From positions 1 through 13,590 of the forward strand of contig JAURQA010000142.1 of assembly GCA_030836345.1 (NCBI GenBank): a stretch of DNA of 13,590 nucleotides. The letters run 5' to 3'. Of this stretch, positions 1-7,390 are shown in pieces. Source of the DNA: Bacteroidota bacterium (GTDB lineage: Bacteria; Bacteroidota; Bacteroidia; NS11-12g; UBA955). Every line of letters starts with the position of its first letter. Position 1 is the first letter of the stretch. Below the pieces are notes generated by a model. That model did not search any database. It worked only from the letters and a program-made list of their open reading frames with translations, and had not been told where the DNA came from. Made by a program: the position numbers and the translations under genes.

Positions 1-311
1 ATGCTATTGATTTTAGCCGCAGTATTTATTACTTGGTCTATGGCAACTAAGGAGAAATTAAAGGTCATAAATTCACAAATAGGTCTTAATCCACGCATGG
101 CAGCTCCCGTTGCAATTCCAGCAAAACCAAGTTCGGCAATAGGTGTATCAACAACCCTGCGCTCACCAAATTCTTCAAGCATGCCTTGACTTACTTTGTA
201 TGCACCGTTGTACTCAGCTACCTCTTCACCAATTAAAAATACGTTTTCATCCCTTCGCATTTCTTCATTCATGGCTTCTCGAAGCGCCTCTCTCATTTGA
301 ATCTCTCTCAT
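1..311 (-). CDS. pdhB: Pyruvate dehydrogenase E1 component, beta subunit (N-terminal part, cut by window edge)
   Basis: E1 beta pairs with E1 alpha in the thiamine-diphosphate-dependent decarboxylation of pyruvate, the entry step of the pyruvate dehydrogenase complex in the cytoplasm. About 103 codons are present, starting at the ATG whose complement is at 309-311; the rest lies left of position 1. The translation opens [18 protein letters not shown] and contains the family signatures [36 protein letters not shown] and a later EFMTFNFS, typical of the mitochondrial/bacteroidete type of E1 beta. A second in-frame Met lies five codons in, but the first aligns better with the usual family N-terminus. 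Related E1 beta subunits of branched-chain 2-oxoacid dehydrogenases are similar, but the [12 protein letters not shown] stretch favours pyruvate. The gene lies 126 nt downstream of the secreted propeller-like gene in the same direction and probably has its own promoter. Confidence 0.9.
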   Translation of the reverse strand, partial: MREIQMREALREAMNEEMRRDENVFLIGEEVAEYNGAYKVSQGMLEEFGERRVVDTPIAELGFAGIATGAAMRGLRPICEFMTFNFSLVAIDQVINTAAKINS

Positions 312-323
312 AATTCTGGACTG

Positions 324-354
324 CGAAATTACTTGCTTAAAAGTGATTTTACAA
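324..354 (-). promoter_or_regulatory. Candidate bacteroidete-type promoter for pdhB
   Basis: On the minus strand a TTG (complement of 352-354) is followed after 20 nt by TAATTTCG (complement of 324-331), a 7-of-8 match to the Bacteroidota -7 element TAnnTTTG. The -7 box lies only about 12 nt before the pdhB start codon, so the leader would be very short. Such short patterns arise by chance in AT-rich DNA, so this is tentative. Confidence 0.3.
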
Positions 355-437
355 GGGTGAAATACGTCTATTGCCTCTGTATCTTTTCAACAAAAGATTG
401 CTTGTGTACTTGGCGACGCCCTTTGATGTAATAAGGC

Positions 438-1637
438 TTATTGTTTGATAAAGGTTTGGCTATAGGGTGCAAAGTTTATGGCATATAAATTTAGAAGGTA
501 AACGCCCTTTGGTAAGGCAGCAACGTCAATCAAATGACTCCCATGTTCAATGGGTATATTTTTGATCCATTTTCCTTGAATATCGCTAATAATAAGCCTG
601 CCACTGGCCTGAGTGTTGAGGGTTAAATGCAGATCGCTGGAAACAGGGTTGGGGTGCAGGCTTACCTCTATTTGCTTGATATTTTGTTTGCTGCTTCCAA
701 ACACTCCATGCAGATAAATTCTGGCGTTTTTTCCATCATACTTTTCGGTTGCATAGGCCATTTGTAAAACGGGTAGAGGAATAATTGGGGTAGCGATGGA
801 TTCCAATTGATGGGGTTCTCTCAGTTTTTCTGATGGATCGCTCGTCCAATAGTTTTTAAAAGGCTTTTGAAGTAACCCAAAGACGCTATTTAGTTTAAAC
901 GAACTATTAAAATTATAGCCCACGAGATCAGGGAAATTGCTTCCTCCGCCTAGTTTTATGCTGGCTCCAGTAATAAGCTGGGTGCTTAGAAAGCTATCAG
1001 AGGGCTCTATAGAATAATGCCCTGGTTGATCTGGAATTGTATAGATGTAAATTTTAGAATTAAACAAACCTTTGCTAAGCAAGACCAGCGAATCATTCTT
1101 CCAATACATTGCTTCGCAATCCCAGGGATGAAACCTTTGAGAGCTAAAGTCTATCTGGCGGGAATAGGAAATATGAAGGGTATCTACAGATACGTTTTTG
1201 GAACCGAGTTTGGCTCTTTTAAACCGATATATTCTTAGATTCGTTCGGTTCCCATTATTATTTCCAAAGTCTCCAATAAAAATATGAGAGTTGGAATGGC
1301 TGAGTTCTTCCCAATCTACATTGCTGGCATTTAAAAAAGTAGTGCTATCCAAAAGCAATGCTGTATCTTCTTGATTTTCTTGGCTAATGGTAAAACTATC
1401 AAGGTTTCTTAATTCGTATTTATAGAGCTTGGCAGGAGCTCCGCCATCGCCTAAGGCCCAAAACGTATAATTGCCGTGTTCAGAAAGGCTATCTGCAATG
1501 AGACCTGATATCTCTTGCATATTTTTTTCTTTAATGTGATAGGTTACTTCAATTGGAGCAAGGGTTTGACATATACCTAAGGTGAATTTTACGAATAGGA
1601 TAGAGCCAATAAGAGCATTAATGAAGCTATTTTTCAT
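438..1637 (-). CDS. Secreted propeller-like protein with T9SS type-A sorting domain
   Basis: The 399-residue protein has an N-terminal signal peptide (residues 1 to about 24, ending near GICQT). Its C-terminal domain (about 324-399) has the features of a type-A sorting domain of the type IX secretion system: HPNP at 328-331, a LIISDIQGKWI strand, and LPKGVYLL near 375. This predicts export through the outer membrane, with removal of the C-terminal domain. The body (about 40-310) carries motifs I associate with bacteroidete beta-propeller-like secreted proteins: VDWEEL at 107-112, IGDFGNNNGNR at 121-131, IYRF at 136-139 and PWDCEAM at 171-177. No catalytic function can be assigned. The start was chosen because it begins directly with the signal peptide. 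It lies 65 nt downstream of the glutathione peroxidase gene in the same direction, so readthrough is possible, but a functional link is not evident. Confidence 0.8.
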   Translation of the reverse strand: MKNSFINALIGSILFVKFTLGICQTLAPIEVTYHIKEKNMQEISGLIADSLSEHGNYTFWALGDGGAPAKLYKYELRNLDSFTISQENQEDTALLLDSTTFLNASNVDWEELSHSNSHIFIGDFGNNNGNRTNLRIYRFKRAKLGSKNVSVDTLHISYSRQIDFSSQRFHPWDCEAMYWKNDSLVLLSKGLFNSKIYIYTIPDQPGHYSIEPSDSFLSTQLITGASIKLGGGSNFPDLVGYNFNSSFKLNSVFGLLQKPFKNYWTSDPSEKLREPHQLESIATPIIPLPVLQMAYATEKYDGKNARIYLHGVFGSSKQNIKQIEVSLHPNPVSSDLHLTLNTQASGRLIISDIQGKWIKNIPIEHGSHLIDVAALPKGVYLLNLYAINFAPYSQTFIKQ

Positions 1638-1702
1638 AAAGCGAAGGTAGGTAAGTAAGCTTTTAAAGCGATGGGTTCTAAGTCGCAGTAAGCGGTTGCG
1701 GT

Positions 1703-2281
1703 CTATAATAGACTTGTGATCTGGCTGTCGTTAGGTTTTACCATACTTGGGAAAAACCCGAGTAGCTTCCCTTCTTCATCCATTATATACTTACAAAAAT
1801 TCCAAGAAACTTCAGAGTCTAAGGCTCCATTACTATTCTTGCTGGTGAGCCATTGGTACAGTGGATGTTGATCACTCCCTTTTACATTTAATTTTTCTGT
1901 TAGAGGAAAAGTTACTCCATAATTTTTCTCACAAAATCCAGCAATTTCAGCGGAGTTTCCGGGCTCTTGTCCGCCAAACTGATTGCATGGGCAGCCAATA
2001 ATAACCAGTTTATCCTTGTAGGTTTCAGCCATTTCTTGCAATTGTTTATATTGGGATGTAAACCCACATTTACTAGCGGTGTTTACAATCATTATTTTTT
2101 TACCTTTAAAGCTAGATAAGTTAATATCTGAGGAACCATCCAAGGTTTTTATACTATAACTGTGAATACTTTTCATACTTTTTGAATCTGTTGCTTGCAC
2201 TTTTTTGCCTTTTGTAAAGGAACATGAGCTTCCAACTATAGCGAAAGCAATAAATAAAAGGGTTGCAGTAACTTTTTGCAT
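1703..2281 (-). CDS. Glutathione peroxidase family protein, lipoprotein, probably thioredoxin-dependent
   Basis: This enzyme reduces hydroperoxides to alcohols or water. In the 192-residue product the catalytic tetrad of the family is visible: Cys72 in NTASKCGFT, Gln105 in GGQEPG, and Trp160-Asn161 in SWNF. Cys72 replaces selenocysteine. Cys117 in the FCEKNYG segment sits where the resolving cysteine is found in yeast and plant-type enzymes, which use thioredoxin rather than glutathione, so thioredoxin-like partners are more likely donors. The N-terminus is a lipoprotein signal peptide: Met-Gln-Lys, a hydrophobic stretch, then a lipobox VGSSC with Cys20 as the likely lipid anchor. Residues 21-36 form a polar linker. 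The enzyme would therefore act in the cell envelope. It starts 16 nt after the prc stop codon, so the two are very likely co-transcribed. The FPCNQF motif common in the family reads GCPCNQF here. Confidence 0.92.
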   Translation of the reverse strand: MQKVTATLLFIAFAIVGSSCSFTKGKKVQATDSKSMKSIHSYSIKTLDGSSDINLSSFKGKKIMIVNTASKCGFTSQYKQLQEMAETYKDKLVIIGCPCNQFGGQEPGNSAEIAGFCEKNYGVTFPLTEKLNVKGSDQHPLYQWLTSKNSNGALDSEVSWNFCKYIMDEEGKLLGFFPSMVKPNDSQITSLL

Positions 2282-2297
2282 GTAAAGTAAACAAACC

Positions 2298-4391
2298 TTA
2301 CTTCTGAAGGTTCAAATCTTTTAAAACAAAAACAGCTTGGTCAAGGGTTGCATCATTGGCATACATCTTAATCCAATCTTTCTTCTGCGCTATTTTCACT
2401 TCATCGTCTCCTGCAGATTCAACATCAACTTTTAAAGGATCGATACTCTTGTCTGCAGATGTATAGGTTATATTAAAGGCCTTGTCTTCATCCTTAATCT
2501 TTTGTTGCTCTGCAGCATATTTCTTTAAATTTAAGGTATATGAGTAAGAATCACGCATGGATTTAAGGCGCTTGGCCTTCTGGATGGTTTGATTAAAATA
2601 GGCGTTCTTGCTTATTCTTATATTGGCTAAATGAATAGCAGTTTCTCTGCCATTCATTGATAAGTCTCTGTAAGGGGAGTATCGAGCTTTGGCAATCTCA
2701 TCAAAACCCAAGTGATAATCCATGTCTTTTTCTCCTAAATCCAATTCATCATATAAGTCTGGAATAATTATATCTGGAACCACGCCGTTGAGTTGGGTTG
2801 TTTTTCCATTGATGCGGTAAAACTTTTGAATGGTCACTTTCATTTGTCCAAACCCATTTTTAAATACTGATGAATTGGTGTATTCTAAGGGAATAAATGT
2901 TTGAACGGTTCCTTTGCCATAGGTTGTTTTTGAGCCGATAACAATGCCTCGTTTATAGTCCTGCATGGCAGCTGCTAAAATCTCCGAGGCGGAGGCACTG
3001 TAGAAGTTTGTTAAAATAACCAAAGGCCCATCATATGCAACAGAAGGGTTTCTGTCCTGAGCTGCTTGAATTCTGTTGTTGCTTGTTCTTACTTGAACAA
3101 TAGGACCGGTGGAGATAAAATGTCCACCCATTTCTATGGCATCTGCCAAAGAGCCGCCGCCATTGTTTCTAAGATCCAATATTATACCTGATACACCAGC
3201 ATTTTTAAGTTTATTGATTTCAATTAACACATCATTTGCGCTATTTCTACCTCGCCCTCTTTGACTGAAGTCTGCATAAAAGCTGGGCAGGTAAATAACT
3301 CCATATTTGGTGTCATTTTCAGTAATAATTGCACTCTTTGCGTAACTTTCTTCAATAATTACGACATCTCTAATAATCGGAATTACTTGGATTTTTCCAT
3401 CTGGTTTTTTCACTGTCAACCGAACTTCAGTTCCCTTTTTCCCACGAATCATTTTAATGGCATCATCCAATTTCATGTCTACCACATCTACTGGATCGCC
3501 ATCGGCTTGAGCCACTTTTACAATGAGGTATCCCGCCTTAAGATCTCCTTGTTTATACGATGCGCTACCTGCAACAATTCGTTCTACTTTAATGTATCCA
3601 TCTCTTTGACTCAAGGTGGCTCCAATGCCTTCTAGCTTACCTGTCATTTGAATATCGAAATTATCTTTTTGAGCAGGAGGGAAATAACTAGTATGAGGGT
3701 CAAATACTTCAGAAACAGCGTTTGCATAAAAACTCAACTTATCGCGCTGGTCCATTTCCTTTAAGCGTTTAAACCACGAATTGAGGTAGGTTTTTGTTTC
3801 GGTTCTCGCTTTTAGCTCCAGTGTATCGTAGGGGGCCTTTTTTCTAGCACTGTCTGTTTTTTGCGCCTGTATTTTTCGGTGCAATCGATCCAGTACATTC
3901 CATGTCACCCATTTGCTCCATTTATTTTCCAAAACGCTTTCGTTTTTTGGATATTTTTTAGGAGTTGTTTCTATAGTAATACTCTCCTGGGAGTTTTTGA
4001 AATCTATAGGGGTGTTTAAGATGCGCTTGTTGACCAGTTCCAAGCTATATAATCGCTGGTTTAAGGCAGACCACGTAGAATCCATAAATTCGGAACTCCC
4101 TTTTTTTATCTCATCGTCAATGTTTTTGGCATATTTGGATTTTAATTTACCCATTTGCTTTTGGGTAAAAAACTGCTTTTTATTATCAATTTTATCCATG
4201 TAGTTTTTAAAAACAGCCTGGCTAAAATTATCATTGATCTTTTTTGGTTGGTAATGCCTAGAGCTGAGCAGCTCTGTTATTGCAGAAAGTAAGTTTTCAT
4301 CTCCCTCAATTTTATTGCTATTGCCACAGAAAACCAATGTGCTCAGCAAAGCCCCAATGGTAACGACAGGTATAAATTTTATAATTCTCAT
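2298..4391 (-). CDS. prc: Carboxy-terminal processing (tail-specific) protease, S41 family
   Basis: Prc is a periplasmic serine protease with a Ser-Lys dyad that degrades proteins with exposed non-polar C-termini and takes part in envelope protein quality control. The 697-residue length is close to the E. coli enzyme (about 680). The order is: signal sequence (about 1-21; the C in LVFCGN could be lipidated but the lipobox is poor), a helical N-terminal domain (about 35-230), a PDZ domain (about 250-335, with GKLEGIGATL and GDLKAGYLIVKV), the S41 peptidase core (about 345-545) and a Prc-type helical C-terminal domain. Core motifs are LDLRNNGGGSL at 405-415, YSASASEI with probable nucleophile Ser467, and YGKGTVQ with the general base Lys493. 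The gene starts 48 nt after the M49-like peptidase and is followed at 16 nt by the peroxidase, consistent with one envelope-maintenance transcript. Confidence 0.94.
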   Translation of the reverse strand: MRIIKFIPVVTIGALLSTLVFCGNSNKIEGDENLLSAITELLSSRHYQPKKINDNFSQAVFKNYMDKIDNKKQFFTQKQMGKLKSKYAKNIDDEIKKGSSEFMDSTWSALNQRLYSLELVNKRILNTPIDFKNSQESITIETTPKKYPKNESVLENKWSKWVTWNVLDRLHRKIQAQKTDSARKKAPYDTLELKARTETKTYLNSWFKRLKEMDQRDKLSFYANAVSEVFDPHTSYFPPAQKDNFDIQMTGKLEGIGATLSQRDGYIKVERIVAGSASYKQGDLKAGYLIVKVAQADGDPVDVVDMKLDDAIKMIRGKKGTEVRLTVKKPDGKIQVIPIIRDVVIIEESYAKSAIITENDTKYGVIYLPSFYADFSQRGRGRNSANDVLIEINKLKNAGVSGIILDLRNNGGGSLADAIEMGGHFISTGPIVQVRTSNNRIQAAQDRNPSVAYDGPLVILTNFYSASASEILAAAMQDYKRGIVIGSKTTYGKGTVQTFIPLEYTNSSVFKNGFGQMKVTIQKFYRINGKTTQLNGVVPDIIIPDLYDELDLGEKDMDYHLGFDEIAKARYSPYRDLSMNGRETAIHLANIRISKNAYFNQTIQKAKRLKSMRDSYSYTLNLKKYAAEQQKIKDEDKAFNITYTSADKSIDPLKVDVESAGDDEVKIAQKKDWIKMYANDATLDQAVFVLKDLNLQK

Positions 4392-4439
4392 TCTTACTTT
4401 CCTTCTTTTTAAAAGTTATTTATTTTTAAATGTACTTAG

Positions 4440-6113
4440 CTACTTTCGCTTTGGCTCTGGCTTTGGTAGAGTTAGGCCAAGAACTTCTTGCCCTTGTTCA
4501 AATCGGATATCTACCGGTATATTTTGCTTATTTATTTCTGAAATGTCGGCTTTAAGTACGGAGGAAACAGCAGCGTACTTGGCTACGTATTCTCCAACAG
4601 CTGTGGCGTTTCCATCTCCTTGGTGTTTCAGTAAACGACCCGCTAATCCCTCTATACTCTTTCGCATTTTATTTACATCAACCGCATAAAGTCCATTCTC
4701 TGTTCTTTTAATGGCTCTGTCTTTTACCAAAGTATTATAAACAATCATATTGGCTTTTCCGTGGGCGGAACCTGCACCAAAACGCACAGACCTAAAGATG
4801 CTCGACACAAAGGTTACGTAATAGTCGTCAAGTACTCCATCCAGTTCTTTTTTGTCTACCAATTGGGTAACCATCCACAAGCCCAGCACATCCGCCTTGC
4901 ATTCTTCTATGGTGTTGTGTAAAGCACCTAAAGCAGATTTGACGGTTCCTTCTGAACCCACTAAATTCTTTATTCCTAGGCCATGAGCCACTTCGTGAAA
5001 CATAACATTGTTAAAAAAGGAATTGAAGTTGACATGTTTTTGCTGGTTTTCAACAATCATATTTTTGCTTATTGGAACCACAATTTCATCAAACTTAGCT
5101 TTCATCACATTTCGTATTTGTGAACGCCGCGTTCCCTCTTCTTTCTGAATGTTCTCGTCATTGGGAAGGTTGACGGCAATGGTTTTACTTCCCGAATTGC
5201 AATCTCCTGCATAATAAACAGCATCAAACACGGCAAGTTGATCTCCGCTGCCTCCTGGAGTTTCTGTTTTATAGGCAGAATCTACCGGCAAGTTTTTTTG
5301 CAGCTCTGGAAGCTCTTTTAGATATTTGGCTAACTTCTTACTCCACTTTGGGTCGCGCACCATTACATAGGATTCAAAAGATGTACGAATGCCAAGGAGC
5401 TTATCATCATAACTTTCTATGGGACCTATAATAATATCCAACTTATTTGACGTTTGCTTCAGCCATTCAATATCAGAGGGTATATAATCATCTTGTCCCA
5501 AGCAATTCACTCGCTCCATTAGAAAGCGAGCATAGCTTTCATCAGAATCCATAAGTCTATCTTGAGCCTTAAATAAGTTATCGGCGATAGTTCCAATACC
5601 TTCAGTGTATTCCCTCGAGTATCCCACTGTTTCAATATCACCCATTTCATTTGCCCTAAGAACAGAGTATTGGTTATTTAATTCTTCTTTTGGAAATTCC
5701 TTTAGTTTTTCTGGATCCAAATTAGGCGAGTAGTAGTTGGCTCCTAACGGTTTAGGCCCGAAGCCTTTAACAAAAGGAGCATCATTATTTAGGCGATCCC
5801 AAGGACCATAATTTAATTCAATAAAAGATCTCAAATCCCCAGAGCTACCATCCAAAAGTTTTTGATACTCATCTCCATACGTTTGTTTCCAGAAGATGGG
5901 ATTTACCGCTTTTGCCGCCTCTATCATAAAATACAATGCATCTTTTTCATTCTGGCTTAAATGGCTCAGGTCCGCGGTGAGTTTTACTTTCTTATACGAA
6001 CGGAGTTTTTCACTTACTCCATAACCTTCCACTTCAGTATATTTAGTAGTTTGAGCAGATATAGAAAATGCGCTAAACAGGAGAAGACTGCAAATAACTA
6101 TTTTATTTTTCAT
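4440..6113 (-). CDS. Secreted M49-like (dipeptidyl-peptidase III-related) zinc metallopeptidase
   Basis: Numbered from the ATG complementary to 6111-6113, the 557-residue protein begins with a clear signal peptide (about 1-20, ending in SISAQ), so it is exported. That is why this Met is preferred to one ten codons upstream, which would put charged residues before the signal peptide. The zinc site is visible: MFHEVAHGLG with His373, Glu374 and His377, then NTIEECKADVLGLW with Glu403 as probable third ligand. The EECKAD motif and the segment GPIESYDDKLLGIRTSFE resemble the dipeptidyl-peptidase III family (M49) and its shorter bacterial relatives. Classical DPP III has HExxxH; here the spacing is HExxH. 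The substrate is probably short peptides, but this is inference. The gene heads the minus-strand set followed 48 nt later by prc, and a bacteroidete -7 box lies 35 nt before its start. Confidence 0.8.
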   Translation of the reverse strand: MKNKIVICSLLLFSAFSISAQTTKYTEVEGYGVSEKLRSYKKVKLTADLSHLSQNEKDALYFMIEAAKAVNPIFWKQTYGDEYQKLLDGSSGDLRSFIELNYGPWDRLNNDAPFVKGFGPKPLGANYYSPNLDPEKLKEFPKEELNNQYSVLRANEMGDIETVGYSREYTEGIGTIADNLFKAQDRLMDSDESYARFLMERVNCLGQDDYIPSDIEWLKQTSNKLDIIIGPIESYDDKLLGIRTSFESYVMVRDPKWSKKLAKYLKELPELQKNLPVDSAYKTETPGGSGDQLAVFDAVYYAGDCNSGSKTIAVNLPNDENIQKEEGTRRSQIRNVMKAKFDEIVVPISKNMIVENQQKHVNFNSFFNNVMFHEVAHGLGIKNLVGSEGTVKSALGALHNTIEECKADVLGLWMVTQLVDKKELDGVLDDYYVTFVSSIFRSVRFGAGSAHGKANMIVYNTLVKDRAIKRTENGLYAVDVNKMRKSIEGLAGRLLKHQGDGNATAVGEYVAKYAAVSSVLKADISEINKQNIPVDIRFEQGQEVLGLTLPKPEPKRK

Positions 6114-6148
6114 GGGTATTTTTTTACTTTTATAATCCAACAATCATG

Positions 6149-6156
6149 CAAAAATA
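6149..6156 (-). promoter_or_regulatory. Candidate -7 promoter element of the M49-like peptidase / prc / peroxidase group
   Basis: The minus strand reads TATTTTTG here, a full match to the Bacteroidota -7 consensus TAnnTTTG, 35 nt before the chosen ATG. No TTG could be seen at a suitable distance upstream, so only half of the promoter is supported. It also argues against the ORF start at 6143, which would leave almost no leader. Confidence 0.45.
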
Positions 6157-6290
6157 ACCGATGGATGGCATGGATTGCAGATATTTGACTATTTTGAACG
6201 AAAAACACAGCTGTTTTATGGACAAAACTGTTTTTTTTATTTTTCTGGGAGTCTTTATCTAAAACCACAGGTTAGGAATAGTATTTGAGG

Positions 6291-6318
6291 TTTGCATCAT
6301 ATTAAATACTTAATTTCG
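6291..6318 (+). promoter_or_regulatory. Candidate promoter of the acyltransferase-like gene
   Basis: TTTG at 6291-6294 is followed after 16 nt by TAATTTCG at 6311-6318, which differs from TAnnTTTG at one position. It lies 31 nt before the ATG at 6350, a good distance. The same -7 variant occurs before pdhB. The spacing is slightly short for the consensus, so confidence is moderate. Confidence 0.4.
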
Positions 6319-6349
6319 CCAACCTTTGTCATCTCAAGCAAAAAATTCC

Positions 6350-7324
6350 ATGAGTAATCATTTAAAATCACTGGCCAAACTGTACGGTGGATTCTCCAAT
6401 TATCAAGGGACCGTATCTGTGGGAGGAAAGGAATGGCCCATTTCTCACGCTGTCTTTAGTAATACTAAGGGGAGGTTGACGAATAAGGTTTCATTGGCTC
6501 TTTTAAATATAATTAGCCGACTATCGCGGGTTCATCTCGTCGGTAATACAGCAGTTCCTTGTTTTTCACAGGTAGAGAATTTGGAGCCCTGGAAAGATGT
6601 TCATTTAAGGAAAGACAATCCTTGTGGAATTTATATTATTAATACCTTTTCAGGAAAGATTGAAGGAGTGCCACACTACTTAAGCATCCCGGCAGATCCT
6701 ATGATGGTTCTTCATATAAGGGCTAAATGGGGTTCATTTGATGATTACTTGGATGCATTTACGAGTAAGTATAGGGTAAGGGCTAAGAAAATACTTAAAG
6801 AGACGGATGAATTGGAAACCCAGGAGTACATGGGTTCTGAAATTGATGATGAAACACTCGCACTTATTGCCGGTCTACTAAAGAAAACTTTGGCGGGTAA
6901 AATGCTTACCATGAGTTCAGACTTGGCATCTGTACTCAAAAATTATATTAAAAGCTTTGGTGATAACTATCGCATAAGGATATACTCATCCAAAGGAAAT
7001 CCACTGGGGTTCATTGGTTTTGTTTTGATGGAACAGTCACTTACTGCCATGCACATTGGTTTTCATACGCCAGAGAAACAGAATATGCCTATTTACCAAA
7101 GAATGTTATATGGTTTGGTTTATTATGCCATAGAGAATAAGTTGGAAAGTGTAAATTTCGGGCGTACCGCTGTCGAAATAAAAAGTTGTTTAGGTGCAGT
7201 ACCTGTAAGAAATTATTTTATAGCGCTCATTCGTTTTCCCTGGATATATGCTTTTTCAAACATGTACAAAAATATCTTTTACAAGCCGAAGGAATATACC
7301 ATTAGGTCTCCCTTTAAGACTTAA
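6350..7324 (+). CDS. Acyltransferase-like protein (GNAT/FemAB-type fold suspected)
   Basis: The product is 324 residues from the ATG at 6350. A TTG 24 nt upstream is in frame, but the ATG gives a better distance to the candidate promoter. No signal peptide or clear membrane segment is seen, so it is probably cytoplasmic. The C-terminal half resembles the GNAT/FemAB-like acyltransferases, including those related to 'peptidogalycan biosynthesis' proteins: a KYRVRAKKILKE helix near 140-151, the central NPLGFIGFVLM strand pair, a LYGLVYYAIEN helix, and a GRTAVEIKSCLGA motif at 271-283. If correct it would transfer an acyl or aminoacyl group to an amine, possibly on a cell-wall or lipid precursor; the substrate cannot be read from sequence. 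It stands alone on the plus strand, divergent from the peptidase operon and convergent with the nucleoid-protein gene 66 nt away. Confidence 0.55.
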   Translation: MSNHLKSLAKLYGGFSNYQGTVSVGGKEWPISHAVFSNTKGRLTNKVSLALLNIISRLSRVHLVGNTAVPCFSQVENLEPWKDVHLRKDNPCGIYIINTFSGKIEGVPHYLSIPADPMMVLHIRAKWGSFDDYLDAFTSKYRVRAKKILKETDELETQEYMGSEIDDETLALIAGLLKKTLAGKMLTMSSDLASVLKNYIKSFGDNYRIRIYSSKGNPLGFIGFVLMEQSLTAMHIGFHTPEKQNMPIYQRMLYGLVYYAIENKLESVNFGRTAVEIKSCLGAVPVRNYFIALIRFPWIYAFSNMYKNIFYKPKEYTIRSPFKT

Positions 7325-7390
7325 AATGAATATACTATTTTAGGGATATTTTCCCGCCCAAAGGGCTTCAGTATCTGTAATTATAAGGGT

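Noticed and set aside
1..189. Plus-strand 62-codon frame at the left edge
   Set aside because: The opposite strand encodes the clear PDH E1 beta N-terminus; the plus-strand frame is its shadow.
1701..1713. Palindrome GTCTATAATAGAC over the peroxidase stop codon
   Set aside because: Six-base arms with a single central base; too short for a terminator or operator claim, and no T-run.
3261..3635. Plus-strand 124-codon frame inside prc
   Set aside because: Shadow of the well-supported PDZ and S41 coding sequence on the minus strand.
6113..6143. Upstream start of the M49-like peptidase, ten codons longer
   Set aside because: It would place charged residues before an otherwise perfect signal peptide and leave almost no leader after the -7 box; the ATG at 6113 is better.
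6190..6250. Inverted repeat around ACAGCTGT in the divergent intergenic region
   Set aside because: Short arms in AT-rich DNA, no gene end nearby, and no sign of a second copy as an operator; likely chance.
7325..7390. Possible bidirectional terminator between the convergent genes (GCCC-AAA-GGGC)
   Set aside because: The stem is only 4 bp and no T-run follows on either strand.
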